DNA of 64,000 nucleotides. Source: Peptoniphilaceae bacterium AM52-5BH. Lineage in GTDB: Bacteria; Bacillota; Clostridia; Tissierellales; Peptoniphilaceae. The notes under the pieces are model-generated. The model was not told the origin of the DNA, did no database searches, and saw only the letters and a list, made by a program, of their open reading frames with translations. Shown piece after piece: positions 17,053-28,707 of the stretch (the stretch's first letter is position 1; each line of letters opens with the position of its first letter). Made by a program: the position numbers and the translations under genes. The stretch lies in assembly GCA_027669155.1 (NCBI GenBank), contig JAQEDR010000001.1, positions 71,059-135,058 of the forward strand, in the 5' to 3' direction.

Positions 17053-17068
17053 TTTATAAGGAGAGTAT

Positions 17069-17647
17069 ATGGAATTACTATTTGCAACTGGAAACAAAGA
17101 TAAATTAAAAGAAGTTAAGGAAATGCTATCTAATGATTCAATTAAAATGCCTATAGACATTGGAATCAGTAATTTTGATGTAGTTGAAGATGGCAATACC
17201 TTAGAAGAAAATTCATATAAGAAGGCTAGTGCGCTTTATCAATTAACGGGGAGGGCAGTTTTTGCAGATGATACAGGTCTTTTTGTAAAAGCTCTAGATA
17301 ATAGGCCTGGTGTACACTCACATAGATATGCATCGGCGAATGCAACCTATGAGGATAATCGTAAGAAGTTACTAGATGAATTGTCTAATAAAGATGATCG
17401 TAGTGCCTACTTTGAGACTGTGATTTCATATATTAACTTAAAGGGAGAAGTCTTTCGTTTTACAGGAAGACTTGACGGCTATATTAGCGAGATAGAAAAG
17501 GGTAGCGGAGAGTTCGGCTATGATAAAATCTTCATCCCTGAGAATTCTCAAAAAAGTCTTGCAGAGATGACGATAGAAGAAAAAAACCAAATATCACATA
17601 GGGCAAGAGCCATGGCGAAATTTAAGAAGTTCTTAGGTGAGATATGA
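17069..17647 (+). CDS. rdgB: XTP/dITP diphosphatase (RdgB/HAM1)
   Basis: This is a 192-residue housecleaning pyrophosphatase that removes deaminated purine nucleotides (dITP, XTP) from the pool. Motifs are ATGNKDKLKEV at residues 5-15, FADDTGLFVKAL with the metal-binding acidic pair, FGYDKIF and SHRARAM near the end. Length is normal. It starts a small operon from its own promoter and overlaps the next gene by ATGA. Confidence 0.95.
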   Translation: MELLFATGNKDKLKEVKEMLSNDSIKMPIDIGISNFDVVEDGNTLEENSYKKASALYQLTGRAVFADDTGLFVKALDNRPGVHSHRYASANATYEDNRKKLLDELSNKDDRSAYFETVISYINLKGEVFRFTGRLDGYISEIEKGSGEFGYDKIFIPENSQKSLAEMTIEEKNQISHRARAMAKFKKFLGEI

Positions 17648-18114
17648 AAATTTTAGTAACAAGTGACACTCATGGAATGCATGATGCAATAAGCGATTAT
17701 ATACTTACTCATGATGATATAGACTTATTAATTCATGCTGGTGATGGCCTAGAAGATGTTGAAAAAATTTACTATGAAACTGGGATATCCTACTATGCTG
17801 TGAAGGGAAATAATGATTATTTTATAGAAGAAGATTATGATAAAGTTATTAACCTTGGGGATAAGAAAATTTTTCTAAGCCATGGTCATAGATATAATAT
17901 CGATTTTACCTATGAGAACATTTTAGAAAAAGCAAAGAAGGAATCTTGTGATATCATTATATTTGGTCACATTCATAAATATGTAAACGAGATAAAGAAT
18001 GGTATACTTCTTCTAAACCCTGGATCTCCTTACTTAGCTAGAGATGGATTTTATGGTTTTATTATTTTAGAGATTGATGATAAAATAAAGATTAATAGGA
18101 TTGAGTTAAACTAA
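17644..18114 (+). CDS. YfcE/MJ0936-type metallophosphoesterase
   Basis: This 156-residue cytosolic phosphodiesterase has the full set of metal motifs: TSDTHG (6-11), HAGDGLED, GNND, SHGHR and FGHIHK. This is the compact YfcE type that hydrolyses phosphodiesters in vitro with unclear natural substrates. The rdgB-yfcE pairing is common in Firmicutes. It overlaps rdgB by 4 nt. Confidence 0.9.
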   Translation: MKILVTSDTHGMHDAISDYILTHDDIDLLIHAGDGLEDVEKIYYETGISYYAVKGNNDYFIEEDYDKVINLGDKKIFLSHGHRYNIDFTYENILEKAKKESCDIIIFGHIHKYVNEIKNGILLLNPGSPYLARDGFYGFIILEIDDKIKINRIELN

Positions 18115-18124
18115 GGGAGGATTT

Positions 18125-18529
18125 ATGACCGGATTAATTAATTTAGTTTCCCAATACTCATCTAGGCTAGCGATAGTACCTATTGTATCTTTCATTATGG
18201 CGGCAATATCTATAGTTATATATTTCATTAATAAAAAAAGGATAGTAAAATTCATTCCTTCACTTGCAGTTGGTATACTTGCATTAATAATTGGAATAAT
18301 TTCTATTACCATTTTTACAAGTAATACAGGCTTAAATATGGCTTGGATTGCAATATTTTTGGGATCTGCTTCCATAGTAGGTATAATAGTCTGTTTTCTT
18401 ATAGAACTCGTAGTCGATATAAGAAGTAAAGTTGAATTACTAGAATCTAACGATAATAATAACTCATCTAAAGAAAGAGTAGCCAAGAAGAGAAATTTTA
18501 GGAAAAAATCAGATAATAAGGAAAAATAG
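18125..18529 (+). CDS. Small multi-pass membrane protein, unknown
   Basis: This 134-residue protein has a strong AGGGAGG ribosome binding site. Three hydrophobic helices lie at about 15-33, 42-62 and 72-94. They are followed by a cytosolic tail rich in Ser, Asn, Lys and Arg (95-134). I recognise no family motif. It sits between phosphoesterase and HAD phosphatase genes. Confidence 0.7.
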   Translation: MTGLINLVSQYSSRLAIVPIVSFIMAAISIVIYFINKKRIVKFIPSLAVGILALIIGIISITIFTSNTGLNMAWIAIFLGSASIVGIIVCFLIELVVDIRSKVELLESNDNNNSSKERVAKKRNFRKKSDNKEK

Positions 18530-18530
18530 A

Positions 18531-19274
18531 ATGAATAAAATAACGGCAGCGTTTTTTGATATTGATGGAACACTATTTAGAAATTCTCTTCTAATTGAGC
18601 ACTTTATAAAGCTTACAGAAGATGGAATTCTTCCAAAAGAGATTTGGACTAATGAGATAGGTCCCTTATATGAAAAATATCAAAATAGGCTCGGCGCCTA
18701 CGAAGATTATCTAGATAGGGCAGCCTTAGTTTATCAAAAAAGTATGATAGGGCTTGAAAGGGATATTATAGAAAAGTATTCAAAGCTAGTCATTGAAGAA
18801 AATAAAAATAAAGTTTATTTAGTTACGAGAAAGGCTGTCGAAAAGCACAAGATGAGGGGCGATTTAATATTTTTTATTTCTGGTTCCCCAAATTTTCTGG
18901 TAGATCATTTTGCTAATTTCTATGGAGCGACAGAATCTATATCGACCGACTATGTTTTTGATGAAAATAATAAATTTTCTGGTAAAGTAATACCTATGCG
19001 GGATGGTAATAGTAAACTATCCGCTATTAAAGATTTGGATCATAGATATGAAATAGATTTAAAAAACTCTTTTTCTTATGGTGATACTAATGGGGACATA
19101 ACCATGTTTGAAATGGTGGGCAATCCTCATGCAATAAATCCGAGTTTTGAGCTTATTAATAAGCTATTGTCTAGAGATGATCTTAGAGAAAAAGCAGTAA
19201 TTAATATAGAAAGAAAAGATGTGAACTACAATTTTCGACTAAAAGATATGGTCGTAGAATTTAAAAAGTTTTAA
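18531..19274 (+). CDS. HAD-IB family phosphatase (SerB-like)
   Basis: This 247-residue hydrolase has the nucleophile motif FFDIDGTLF (residues 8-16), the motif II Ser in FFISGSPNF, and the acidic motif SYGDTNGDITMFEMVG. The cap region is helical, as in HAD subfamily IB (PSPase-like and CicA-like proteins). The substrate is a small phosphomonoester, possibly phosphoserine or a lipid head group; it cannot be decided. It begins one base after the upstream stop codon. Confidence 0.85.
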   Translation: MNKITAAFFDIDGTLFRNSLLIEHFIKLTEDGILPKEIWTNEIGPLYEKYQNRLGAYEDYLDRAALVYQKSMIGLERDIIEKYSKLVIEENKNKVYLVTRKAVEKHKMRGDLIFFISGSPNFLVDHFANFYGATESISTDYVFDENNKFSGKVIPMRDGNSKLSAIKDLDHRYEIDLKNSFSYGDTNGDITMFEMVGNPHAINPSFELINKLLSRDDLREKAVINIERKDVNYNFRLKDMVVEFKKF

Positions 19275-19281
19275 GATTTTG

Positions 19282-19376
19282 ATGAATATTATTTTATTAT
19301 AAAATTGATTCTGGCTAAATTTAAAGAAAAATATACAAAGATAAATTTTTCATGAATATTATTTCTTTTATTTAGC
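19282..19376. repeat. AT-rich intergenic repeats
   Basis: Part of a 181-nt gap without genes. The 13-mer ATGAATATTATTT occurs at 19282-19294 and again at 19352-19364. GCTAAATTTAAAGAAA (19314-19329) is nearly complementary to TTTCTTTTATTTAGC (19362-19376), which could form a long-looped hairpin. There is no T-run suited to termination and no ORF. Confidence 0.45.
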
Positions 19377-19425
19377 TATTTTTGTTCTCTGATTGAAAAA
19401 TTTATGATTTTTGTGTCTGATTTTA

Positions 19426-19434
19426 TGGTAAAAT
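19426..19434 (+). promoter_or_regulatory. Extended -10 promoter of the orphan gene
   Basis: TGG directly precedes TAAAAT (19429-19434), giving an extended -10. No good -35 is visible at 16-18 nt upstream. The start codon is 22 nt downstream with AAGGAAG between. Confidence 0.5.
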
Positions 19435-19455
19435 AGTATAAGAGGTAAGGAAGTA

Positions 19456-20169
19456 ATGAAGGCAGATTTAAGCGAAAGATATCCAATAATTGAAAAACTT
19501 GAATATAATTTTTTGATAAATGAAGATATATACTCATTGAATACGCTTATGTCTTTATTACATGATAAAAACTTTGTTTATTTTTCCAAAAATAGTTTTT
19601 ATGTTAAAGATTATGTTCTGAAGAACCTTAAAAAATATTTTTGGAACCTAAGAGATATCGATCAGGTTATTGATTCCTTAGATAGGTTGATTGGACAAGA
19701 TATTTATAGATATGAATATATTATTTCTATAAAAGCCCAATATAGAGCTTTTAGGGATAAGAAGGCAGTTGATCAATTGGAGTATAAGTTGATTAATGAT
19801 TTGGGTGTGAATTATTTAATTGAAAGTACAAACTTTCACTACAATAGATTTGATCCTGTAATTATCGAAATTTCTGATAATTTCAAGAGTAATATTTATA
19901 ATAATAAGGGATTAGTCAAAGAACTTAATAAAGACATAAAAGTTTACGCTGATATGTTGATTAGGGATAAAATCTATAATATAGATACAACAACCCATAA
20001 GCAGCTAAGTTTTGACACTGATTCTATTTATACGGAAGACATAACAAGCCAACAATCGAAGAAAATGTACGAAAAAACTCTAACTTACTTGTATAAATCA
20101 ATTGTAGATACCTATGCAGAGTATTACTTTAGAGGGCTAATTAGAGAGGTGTTTAAGAGATATCAATAG
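19456..20169 (+). CDS. Hypothetical protein, unrecognised
   Basis: This is a 237-residue soluble protein rich in Tyr, Asp, Lys, Ile and Asn, predicted mostly helical, with no signal peptide, membrane helix or catalytic motif that I recognise. Noticeable segments are KYFWNLRDIDQVIDSLDRLI (57-76 or so) and the C-terminal YLYKSIVDTYAEYYFRGLI. It has its own promoter and its TAG stop lies at the foot of a terminator hairpin just before ruvC. The clear ribosome binding site and terminator support a real gene. Function cannot be guessed. Confidence 0.65.
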   Translation: MKADLSERYPIIEKLEYNFLINEDIYSLNTLMSLLHDKNFVYFSKNSFYVKDYVLKNLKKYFWNLRDIDQVIDSLDRLIGQDIYRYEYIISIKAQYRAFRDKKAVDQLEYKLINDLGVNYLIESTNFHYNRFDPVIIEISDNFKSNIYNNKGLVKELNKDIKVYADMLIRDKIYNIDTTTHKQLSFDTDSIYTEDITSQQSKKMYEKTLTYLYKSIVDTYAEYYFRGLIREVFKRYQ

Positions 20170-20187
20170 GGCATATAGCCCTTTTTA
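20168..20187 (+). terminator. Terminator before ruvC
   Basis: The stem AGGGC/GCCCT with loop ATATA (20168-20182) is followed by TTTTTATTTT. It overlaps the TAG stop of the upstream gene and ends about 12 nt before the ruvC start. Confidence 0.7.
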
Positions 20188-20198
20188 TTTTGATGATT

Positions 20199-20693
20199 AT
20201 GAGAATATTAGGGATAGATCCAGGTATTGCCATTATGGGATACGGAGTGATTGAATTTAAAGAAAATAAGATTAAAGTATTAGAAAATGGTGTTGTAACA
20301 ACTTCATCTAAGACTAAGACAGGGAAAAGATTGGAACTTTTGTATGATAATTTGCATGAAATTATCGAAGAGTTCAAACCGGATGAGTTCGCAATTGAAG
20401 AGTTGTTTTTTAATTCGAATGTAAAGACTGCTATCATAGTTGGTCATGCGAGAGGAATTCAGGTTCTTTGCGCTCAGCAAAAGGGGCTTCCTATTTATGA
20501 ATACACACCCTTACAGATAAAGCAAGCCATAACAGGTTATGGAAGGGCTAGCAAAAGTCAGATGCAACTTACTATTACCCAATTATTAAATTTAAAAGCA
20601 ATCCCCAAACCGGATGATGCTGCAGATGCTTTATCTGTTGCCCTATGTCACGCACTAAGTCAGAGATTTAAAGAAAGATACAGGTTAAATTAA
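20199..20693 (+). CDS. ruvC: Holliday junction resolvase RuvC
   Basis: The 164-residue endonuclease cuts four-way junctions delivered by RuvAB. I chose ATG 20199 because RuvC proteins start MRILGIDPG; in-frame TTG 20190 and ATG 20193 lie closer to the terminator, and none has a clear ribosome binding site. Catalytic acidic residues are visible: Asp7 in LGIDPG, Glu in AIEELFF, and the Asp pair in DDAADALSVALCH. Length is standard. It overlaps ruvA as TAATG, giving a ruvCAB order. Confidence 0.95.
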   Translation: MRILGIDPGIAIMGYGVIEFKENKIKVLENGVVTTSSKTKTGKRLELLYDNLHEIIEEFKPDEFAIEELFFNSNVKTAIIVGHARGIQVLCAQQKGLPIYEYTPLQIKQAITGYGRASKSQMQLTITQLLNLKAIPKPDDAADALSVALCHALSQRFKERYRLN

Positions 20694-21280
20694 TGATTTC
20701 ATATATTATAGGTCATATAAGATCGATCAATGAGGATAGTTTTATTATTGAGAACAACAACATGGGTTATTTGATATTTTCTTCATTAACTACCTTAGCT
20801 AACATAGAGATAAATAATGAATATAAGATTTATACTTCTATGCAAGTTAGAGAAGATGATATTTCCCTCTTTGGATTTTTTACAAAAGATGAGCTAGAGA
20901 TGTTTACACTCTTAACATCTGTTTCCACGATCGGACCAAAGATTGCAATGGGAATTCTATCATCTATTTCTGTTAATGAAATAAAAACTGCAATACTTAA
21001 TAACGATATCGATATACTAACGGTTGCTAAAGGAATAGGGAAAAAATCCGCATCAAGGATTATCCTTGAGCTTGTTGATAAGGTCAAGAAGATGGAATTC
21101 CTACCTGTAGAAAACATAAAAGTAGGCAATAAGGAAAACGATGAAATAGATGTCGCTAGAGAAGCTCTCTTAAATCTTGGTTATGAGAAAAATGACGTCG
21201 AAAAAGTCTTGTTTGATCTTAAAGATACAGATTTAAGCCTCGAAGGGATCGTCAAAGAAAGTCTTAAGAGATTGATATAG
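20693..21280 (+). CDS. ruvA: Holliday junction DNA helicase subunit RuvA
   Basis: This 195-residue junction-binding protein has an N-terminal OB fold (1-62), tandem helix-hairpin-helix motifs (VSTIGPKIAMGILS and VAKGIGKKSASRIILEL), and a C-terminal three-helix domain (EIDVAREALLNLGYE) that contacts RuvB. Order and length are canonical. It is translated by coupling with ruvC and followed by ruvB after 8 nt. Confidence 0.96.
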   Translation: MISYIIGHIRSINEDSFIIENNNMGYLIFSSLTTLANIEINNEYKIYTSMQVREDDISLFGFFTKDELEMFTLLTSVSTIGPKIAMGILSSISVNEIKTAILNNDIDILTVAKGIGKKSASRIILELVDKVKKMEFLPVENIKVGNKENDEIDVAREALLNLGYEKNDVEKVLFDLKDTDLSLEGIVKESLKRLI

Positions 21281-21288
21281 GTGATTAA

Positions 21289-22296
21289 ATGTATGATGAA
21301 AATGAAAGAATAGTTGGAAGCAACGAACAAATAGAAGATCTACAAGCAGAAAGTAGTATTAGACCAAGATGGCTCAAAGATTATATTGGTCAAGACAAGG
21401 TTAAAGAAAAACTAGATATCTTTATAAAATCATCTCTATCAAGGAATGAGCCCCTAGACCACGTCCTATTACAAGGACCACCAGGCTTAGGTAAGACAAC
21501 ACTTTCTACAATAATTGCCAATGAATTGGGTGTTAATTTAAGAGTAACAAGTGGGCCGGCTATAGAAAGACCCTCAGACCTTGCAAGTATTCTTACAAAT
21601 TTGGGCGAAGGAGATGTCCTTTTTATAGATGAAATTCATAGAATTAATAGATCAGTGGAAGAAATATTATATTCAGCCATGGAAGATTTTGTTCTAGATA
21701 TTATTGTAGGAAAAGGTCCAAATGCCCAATCAATCAGGATTGATCTTGCTAAATTCACCTTAATAGGAGCTACAACAAGAGCAGGAATGCTTTCGGCTCC
21801 ACTAAGAGATAGGTTTGGAGTTCTTTTAGCCCTTAATCTGTACGATACAAAAGATTTAACTACTATAGTTCAAAGGTCAGCGCAAATTCTTGATATCCCA
21901 ATAGATGACAGAGGAGCACTAGAAATTGCAAGAAGATCTAGGGGTACACCTAGAATAGCCAATAGGCTTCTTAAAAGAGTTAGAGACTTTGCAATAGTAA
22001 AGGCTGATGAGAAAATTGACTTTGAAACTAGTAAAAGGGGACTTGAGCTATTAGAAATTGATCCTATGGGCCTCGATACTATGGATAAGAAAATAATAAT
22101 GACAATGTATGATAATTTTGGCGGTGGTCCAGTTGGAGTAGATACTATTGCTGCCTCCACTGGGATAGAAAACGTCACAATTGAAGATGTATACGAACCA
22201 TATTTGTTACAAATTGGCTTTATATCTAGGACTCCAAGAGGAAGAGTCTTAACTAGAAAAGCCTACGAGCATTATGGACTTAAGATAGAGGAGTAA
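21289..22296 (+). CDS. ruvB: Holliday junction branch migration ATPase RuvB
   Basis: This 335-residue AAA+ motor drives branch migration with RuvA. Walker A is [10 protein letters not shown], Walker B is LFIDEIHR, sensor 1 is IGATTRAG, and the arginine finger segment is PLRDRFG. The C-terminal winged helix includes [16 protein letters not shown]. Length and motifs are standard. Confidence 0.98.
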   Translation: MYDENERIVGSNEQIEDLQAESSIRPRWLKDYIGQDKVKEKLDIFIKSSLSRNEPLDHVLLQGPPGLGKTTLSTIIANELGVNLRVTSGPAIERPSDLASILTNLGEGDVLFIDEIHRINRSVEEILYSAMEDFVLDIIVGKGPNAQSIRIDLAKFTLIGATTRAGMLSAPLRDRFGVLLALNLYDTKDLTTIVQRSAQILDIPIDDRGALEIARRSRGTPRIANRLLKRVRDFAIVKADEKIDFETSKRGLELLEIDPMGLDTMDKKIIMTMYDNFGGGPVGVDTIAASTGIENVTIEDVYEPYLLQIGFISRTPRGRVLTRKAYEHYGLKIEE

Positions 22297-22297
22297 A

Positions 22298-24446
<2,149 letters not shown>

Positions 24447-24447
<1 letters not shown>

Positions 24448-24716
24448 TGAAGATAGAATACTTAATACTCATAATATTAATCGCTTATTTTTATAAAATA
24501 AGCATAAAAGATACGATTTCTGAATCGAAGAACAGAAAGTTTGTAGAAGAAAATCTCAAACTAGGATCATATGTTATTAGCTCATCCGGCATTATCGGAG
24601 AAGTTATAGATATGGATGATTTGTCTGTAATAATAGTAAGTGGAAATAGAGAAAATAGATCATATATTAGAATAGAAAAAGATTCAATCAAAAAGATAAT
24701 TGACAGACTGGATTAA
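24447..24716 (+). CDS. yajC: YajC-like protein
   Basis: The 89-residue protein has one N-terminal membrane helix (4-17) and a small beta domain beginning LKLGSYVISSSGIIGEV, ending in IRIEKDSIKKII, as in YajC, a minor partner of the Sec translocase. ATG 24447 overlaps the tgt stop codon (TGATG). The usual downstream secD and secF are absent; recJ follows instead. Confidence 0.8.
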
Positions 24717-24720
24717 GAGG

Positions 24721-24742
24721 GAGGCTTAGGCCTCTTTTCTTT
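24721..24742 (+). terminator. Weak terminator after yajC
   Basis: GAGGC, loop TTAG and GCCTC form a short hairpin at 24721-24734 followed by TTTTCTTT. It ends the ruvC-yajC operon. Confidence 0.6.
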
Positions 24743-24748
24743 ATAAGA

Positions 24749-24776
24749 CTGATTAAAGAAGTATAGTTTATATAAT
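24749..24776 (+). promoter_or_regulatory. Promoter of recJ
   Basis: A perfect -10 TATAAT at 24771-24776 lies 15 nt before the recJ start. A weak -35 (CTGATT, 24749-24754) is 16 nt upstream. Confidence 0.55.
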
Positions 24777-24791
24777 TAGAAAGGAAGGGCT

Positions 24792-26522
24792 ATGGCTAAT
24801 TGGTATATATATAATAAAAAAGAAAACTATATTAATAACTTAAAAAATAAAGATATAACGAAGTTAGAAGCCCTTATCTTGGCTAATAGAGATATAGTAG
24901 ATCCATCTGTCGTTGATATGTTTATTAATCCAACTTTGGATAAACTTCATGATCCCTTTATGCTAAAGGATATGGATAAGGCTATTGACCATATTATAGA
25001 AACTATACAAAATAATGGGGAAATTCGAATTTTTGGCGACTATGACCAAGATGGTATTGCCTCGGTAATGACTCTTTTAGATGGGCTATTATTTTACTAT
25101 GATAATATAAGTTATGACATACCCCATAGGGTAGAAGATGGTTATGGTATATCGGATAATATGAGCGAAAAGGCCATAGCTGATAAGGTTAGCCTGGTTA
25201 TAACTTGTGATAACGGAATCACAGGCTTTGATCAAGTTAATAAACTTAAAGAGAATAACATCAAAGTAATTGTCACTGACCACCATCAGATAGAAAAGGA
25301 AGATAATGACGGTTGGGTAAATCAAATTCTACCAGACGCCGATTGTGTAATTAATCCTCATAGGCTTGATAGTAGCTATCCCTTCAAGGATTTGTGTGGA
25401 GCAGGCGTTGCTTTTAAGCTAATGCAGGCTCTTTATATGAAACTTGATGGGGATTCTGAGTATCTTTTTTCACTTTTAGAATATGTAGCTATGGGAACGG
25501 TTTGCGATATTGTTTCCTTAACTGATGAAAATAGAATTTTCGTTATCGAAGGATTGAAGAGGCTTAATTCAACTGAAAAATATGCAATCAAAGCCCTTCT
25601 AGAAGAAGCAGGATGGAAGAAAGAAATTAGTGAATACACCTTAGGCTTTATTATAGGACCTTTGATGAATGCAACAGGAAGACTAAGTACTGCAAAGCTT
25701 GCTATAGAACTTTTAATGGAAGAGGATATAGACAAAATTCATGAATCGGCAAGGAAGCTTGTAGAGCTCAATAATAAAAGAAAATCTCTTACTGAAGAAG
25801 GGATAAGTAAATGTGTTAAGATTGCAGAAGATAATTCTTATGATAATAATGACGTTATTGTTATTTATGAGCCTTCTATTGATGAAAGTATCTGTGGGAT
25901 AGTTGCAGGCAGGATTAAGGAAAAATATTATAGGCCTACTATTATTTTTACCAATTCAGCAAAAGAAGGGATTCTTAAAGGTTCTGGTAGGTCTATAGAA
26001 ACATATAACATGCATGATTCGATTGTTCCTTTTGATGATAAATTAGAATCATTTGGAGGCCATCCCATGGCGTGCGGCTTATCGATTAAGATTGATATCT
26101 TGGATGAGTTTAGAGACTTTTTGAATGATAGTTCAAATCTTAGCAAAAAAGATTTGGAAGAGGTCATTAATATTGATACTCAAATAAAACTATCTAATCT
26201 TTCATTAGAGTTTGCAGAAAGCCTAGAAAAGCTTAGACCCTTTGGTAAGGATAATCCAAGACCTATTTTTGCTAACAAGGGCGTAGATATAGCCGACGTC
26301 GAAATGATAGGCAAAGATAAAAGGACCATGAGGATGAAATTATTCCAAAATGGAAACTATTATAATGCTATTAAGTTCAACGCCCTTGATGATTATGAAT
26401 ATTTGTCTTTAAAGTTTGATGGGAATATTAAGGGTAACAAAATTGATATAGTTTATTATCCTGATGTAAATGAGTTCAGAGGCAATAGGACTTTACAAAT
26501 AAAATTGATTGATATAAGGTGA
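24792..26522 (+). CDS. recJ: Single-stranded-DNA-specific exonuclease RecJ
   Basis: This is a 576-residue DHH-family 5'-3' exonuclease for recombination and mismatch repair. Motifs: FGDYDQDGIASV (metal Asp), VTDHHQ (DHH), and GGHPMACGLSI in the DHHA1 domain, followed by an OB-like C-terminal domain from about 450. The length matches the shorter Firmicute RecJ form. The rel gene begins 4 nt after it. Confidence 0.95.
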   Translation: MANWYIYNKKENYINNLKNKDITKLEALILANRDIVDPSVVDMFINPTLDKLHDPFMLKDMDKAIDHIIETIQNNGEIRIFGDYDQDGIASVMTLLDGLLFYYDNISYDIPHRVEDGYGISDNMSEKAIADKVSLVITCDNGITGFDQVNKLKENNIKVIVTDHHQIEKEDNDGWVNQILPDADCVINPHRLDSSYPFKDLCGAGVAFKLMQALYMKLDGDSEYLFSLLEYVAMGTVCDIVSLTDENRIFVIEGLKRLNSTEKYAIKALLEEAGWKKEISEYTLGFIIGPLMNATGRLSTAKLAIELLMEEDIDKIHESARKLVELNNKRKSLTEEGISKCVKIAEDNSYDNNDVIVIYEPSIDESICGIVAGRIKEKYYRPTIIFTNSAKEGILKGSGRSIETYNMHDSIVPFDDKLESFGGHPMACGLSIKIDILDEFRDFLNDSSNLSKKDLEEVINIDTQIKLSNLSLEFAESLEKLRPFGKDNPRPIFANKGVDIADVEMIGKDKRTMRMKLFQNGNYYNAIKFNALDDYEYLSLKFDGNIKGNKIDIVYYPDVNEFRGNRTLQIKLIDIR

Positions 26523-26526
26523 TGAT

Positions 26527-28707
26527 ATGGCAACTGATTTTAATAAAGAATATGAATTATTTGAGGATGAAATAAAGAAAAATAATACCCATGCAAATAT
26601 AAAGTTAATCAAAAAAGCTTATGATTTTGGTGAACTTCACCATAGAGGTCAAAAGAGAAATTCTGGAGAAGATTATTTTATTCATCCAATTGCTGTTGCT
26701 AAAAAATTGTCTGATATGAAGCTTGATGACGAGACTATCTGTGCTGGACTAATGCATGATGTCTTAGAGGATACGCCAGTAACAAGAGAAGAAATGGCTG
26801 AAGAATTTGGTGAGGAGATAACATTCCTAGTAGATGGTGTAACCAAGCTTAAGAATTTAAATTATACCTCAAGAGAAGAAAAACAAGCTGAAAATATCAG
26901 AAAGATGGTCATGGCTATGTCCAATGATGTAAGGGTTGTACTGATAAAGCTATCAGACAGGCTCCACAATATGAGAACCCTTGAGTATATGACCAGAAAG
27001 AAACAAATTCAAATAGCAGATGAAACTATAGAAATATATGTGCCACTTGCCCATAGGCTTGGAATATACTCGCTTAAGTGGGAGCTTGAAGATTTATGTT
27101 TTAGATATCAGGAGCCAGAAAAATACTATGAACTAGCCGAGATGGTAAATGTTAAAAGACGTGAGAGGGAAGTCTACATTAATGAAATAATTAATACATT
27201 GACTAATTCTCTTAAGGATACTAGTATAAACTTCGAGATATCTGGTAGACCTAAATCATTGTATTCTATAAACAAAAAGATGGAAAGAAATGGAATAGCC
27301 TTTGATGAGATCTATGATCTTACTGCTATTAGAGTAATTGTGGATACAATTGCAGAGTGTTATGCAGTTTTAGGTAAGGTCCACTCCTTATGGAGACCAA
27401 TTCCAAATAGGATTAAAGATTACGTTGGCCAGCCTAAACCAAATGGCTATAGATCTCTTCATACAACTGTTTTTGGTGAAGATTCCAAGCCATTTGAAGT
27501 TCAAATCAGAACAAGGCAGATGCATAAGGAATGTGAGTATGGTGTTGCCGCCCACTGGAGATATAAGGAGAATAATAACACTAAATCTGACTTTGACGAT
27601 GCCATGAGTTTTCTAAGAAGGATTGTTGAATGGCAGCAGGAAGGTGGAAAAGACGTAAACAACAAAGAGTTTATGGATACCCTAAAAAATGATTTCTTCT
27701 CAAGAGAAATTTACGTCTATTCACCAAGGGGAGAAGTTTACTCCCTACCAATGGATGCTTGTTCTATAGATTTTGCTTATAAAATTCATACAGAAGTTGG
27801 AAATAATTGTGTTGGTGCCAAGGTAAATGGAAGAATGGTTCCTTTGACTCATAAGTTAAAAACAGGGGATTTGGTAGAAATTATAACTAGCAAAAATTCC
27901 CACGGTCCGTCGAGAGACTGGCTTAATATTGTTAAAAGCAATCAGGCCAAAAATAAGATAAAACAATTTTTCAAGCGAAATGACAAAGAAGAAAATATAG
28001 AAATTGGTAAAAACTCTGTAATCAAGGAAATCAAAAAATATAGACAAGGCTATAAATCTCTTTTAAGAGAAGAGTGGCTTGATAAAATTGCTAGTGATTT
28101 GGGCTATCCTGGAGAAGATGAAATGTATGCATCTGTCGGATATGGGAAAACAAACGTTGAACAGATCACACAAAAACTTATCAAGTTTGAAGTAGACGAG
28201 AAAAAGGAAGAAGAGGCTAAAAAGCCAATAGATTTTAGCAAGGGAGAGATACAAAATACTGGATCTGGTGAGATTAGGGTAAGTGACTTAGATGAAAATG
28301 TCGAGGTCAAGCTTGCAAAATGTTGTACTCCTGTTCCAGGTGATCCAATTATAGGTTTTATTACAAAAGGAAATGGAATTTCAGTACATGTTAAAACTTG
28401 TCCAAATATTATAAACTTGAAATCTCCTGAAAGACTTATTGATGTTTATTGGCAAAATACAAAAGAAGACAAATTCCCTGTTAAAATTCAGCTACTAACC
28501 TCAAACTCGCCTTCTGTACTCTTTGAGATAACCAAACTCATGTCAACGGTAAATGTTAATATCTTGGCTATAAATGCAAGAACTGATAAGGATGCAGGTA
28601 CAATAGACTTGTTAATCGAAGTAAATAACATGGATCAATTATCCGATGTTATTACGAAGTTAAAATCTATTAAAACTGTGGAGAATGTATATAGGATAAA
28701 GAATTAA
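26527..28707 (+). CDS. rel: Bifunctional (p)ppGpp synthetase/hydrolase
   Basis: The 726-residue RSH stringent-response enzyme has an N-terminal HD hydrolase (HHRGQKR, LMHDVLEDTP), synthetase domain (IPNRIKDYVGQPKPNGYRSLHT), TGS domain (EIYVYSPRGEVYSLP) and C-terminal zinc-finger/ACT region (KLAKCCTPVPGDPIIGFITKG). Both catalytic centres look intact, so it should make and degrade (p)ppGpp. In Firmicutes this is the single long RSH, next to dtd as here. Confidence 0.97.
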   Translation: MATDFNKEYELFEDEIKKNNTHANIKLIKKAYDFGELHHRGQKRNSGEDYFIHPIAVAKKLSDMKLDDETICAGLMHDVLEDTPVTREEMAEEFGEEITFLVDGVTKLKNLNYTSREEKQAENIRKMVMAMSNDVRVVLIKLSDRLHNMRTLEYMTRKKQIQIADETIEIYVPLAHRLGIYSLKWELEDLCFRYQEPEKYYELAEMVNVKRREREVYINEIINTLTNSLKDTSINFEISGRPKSLYSINKKMERNGIAFDEIYDLTAIRVIVDTIAECYAVLGKVHSLWRPIPNRIKDYVGQPKPNGYRSLHTTVFGEDSKPFEVQIRTRQMHKECEYGVAAHWRYKENNNTKSDFDDAMSFLRRIVEWQQEGGKDVNNKEFMDTLKNDFFSREIYVYSPRGEVYSLPMDACSIDFAYKIHTEVGNNCVGAKVNGRMVPLTHKLKTGDLVEIITSKNSHGPSRDWLNIVKSNQAKNKIKQFFKRNDKEENIEIGKNSVIKEIKKYRQGYKSLLREEWLDKIASDLGYPGEDEMYASVGYGKTNVEQITQKLIKFEVDEKKEEEAKKPIDFSKGEIQNTGSGEIRVSDLDENVEVKLAKCCTPVPGDPIIGFITKGNGISVHVKTCPNIINLKSPERLIDVYWQNTKEDKFPVKIQLLTSNSPSVLFEITKLMSTVNVNILAINARTDKDAGTIDLLIEVNNMDQLSDVITKLKSIKTVENVYRIKN

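Noticed and set aside
27425..27607. Short + strand frame inside the rel gene
   Set aside because: It lies entirely within conserved synthetase sequence in another frame with no expression signals.
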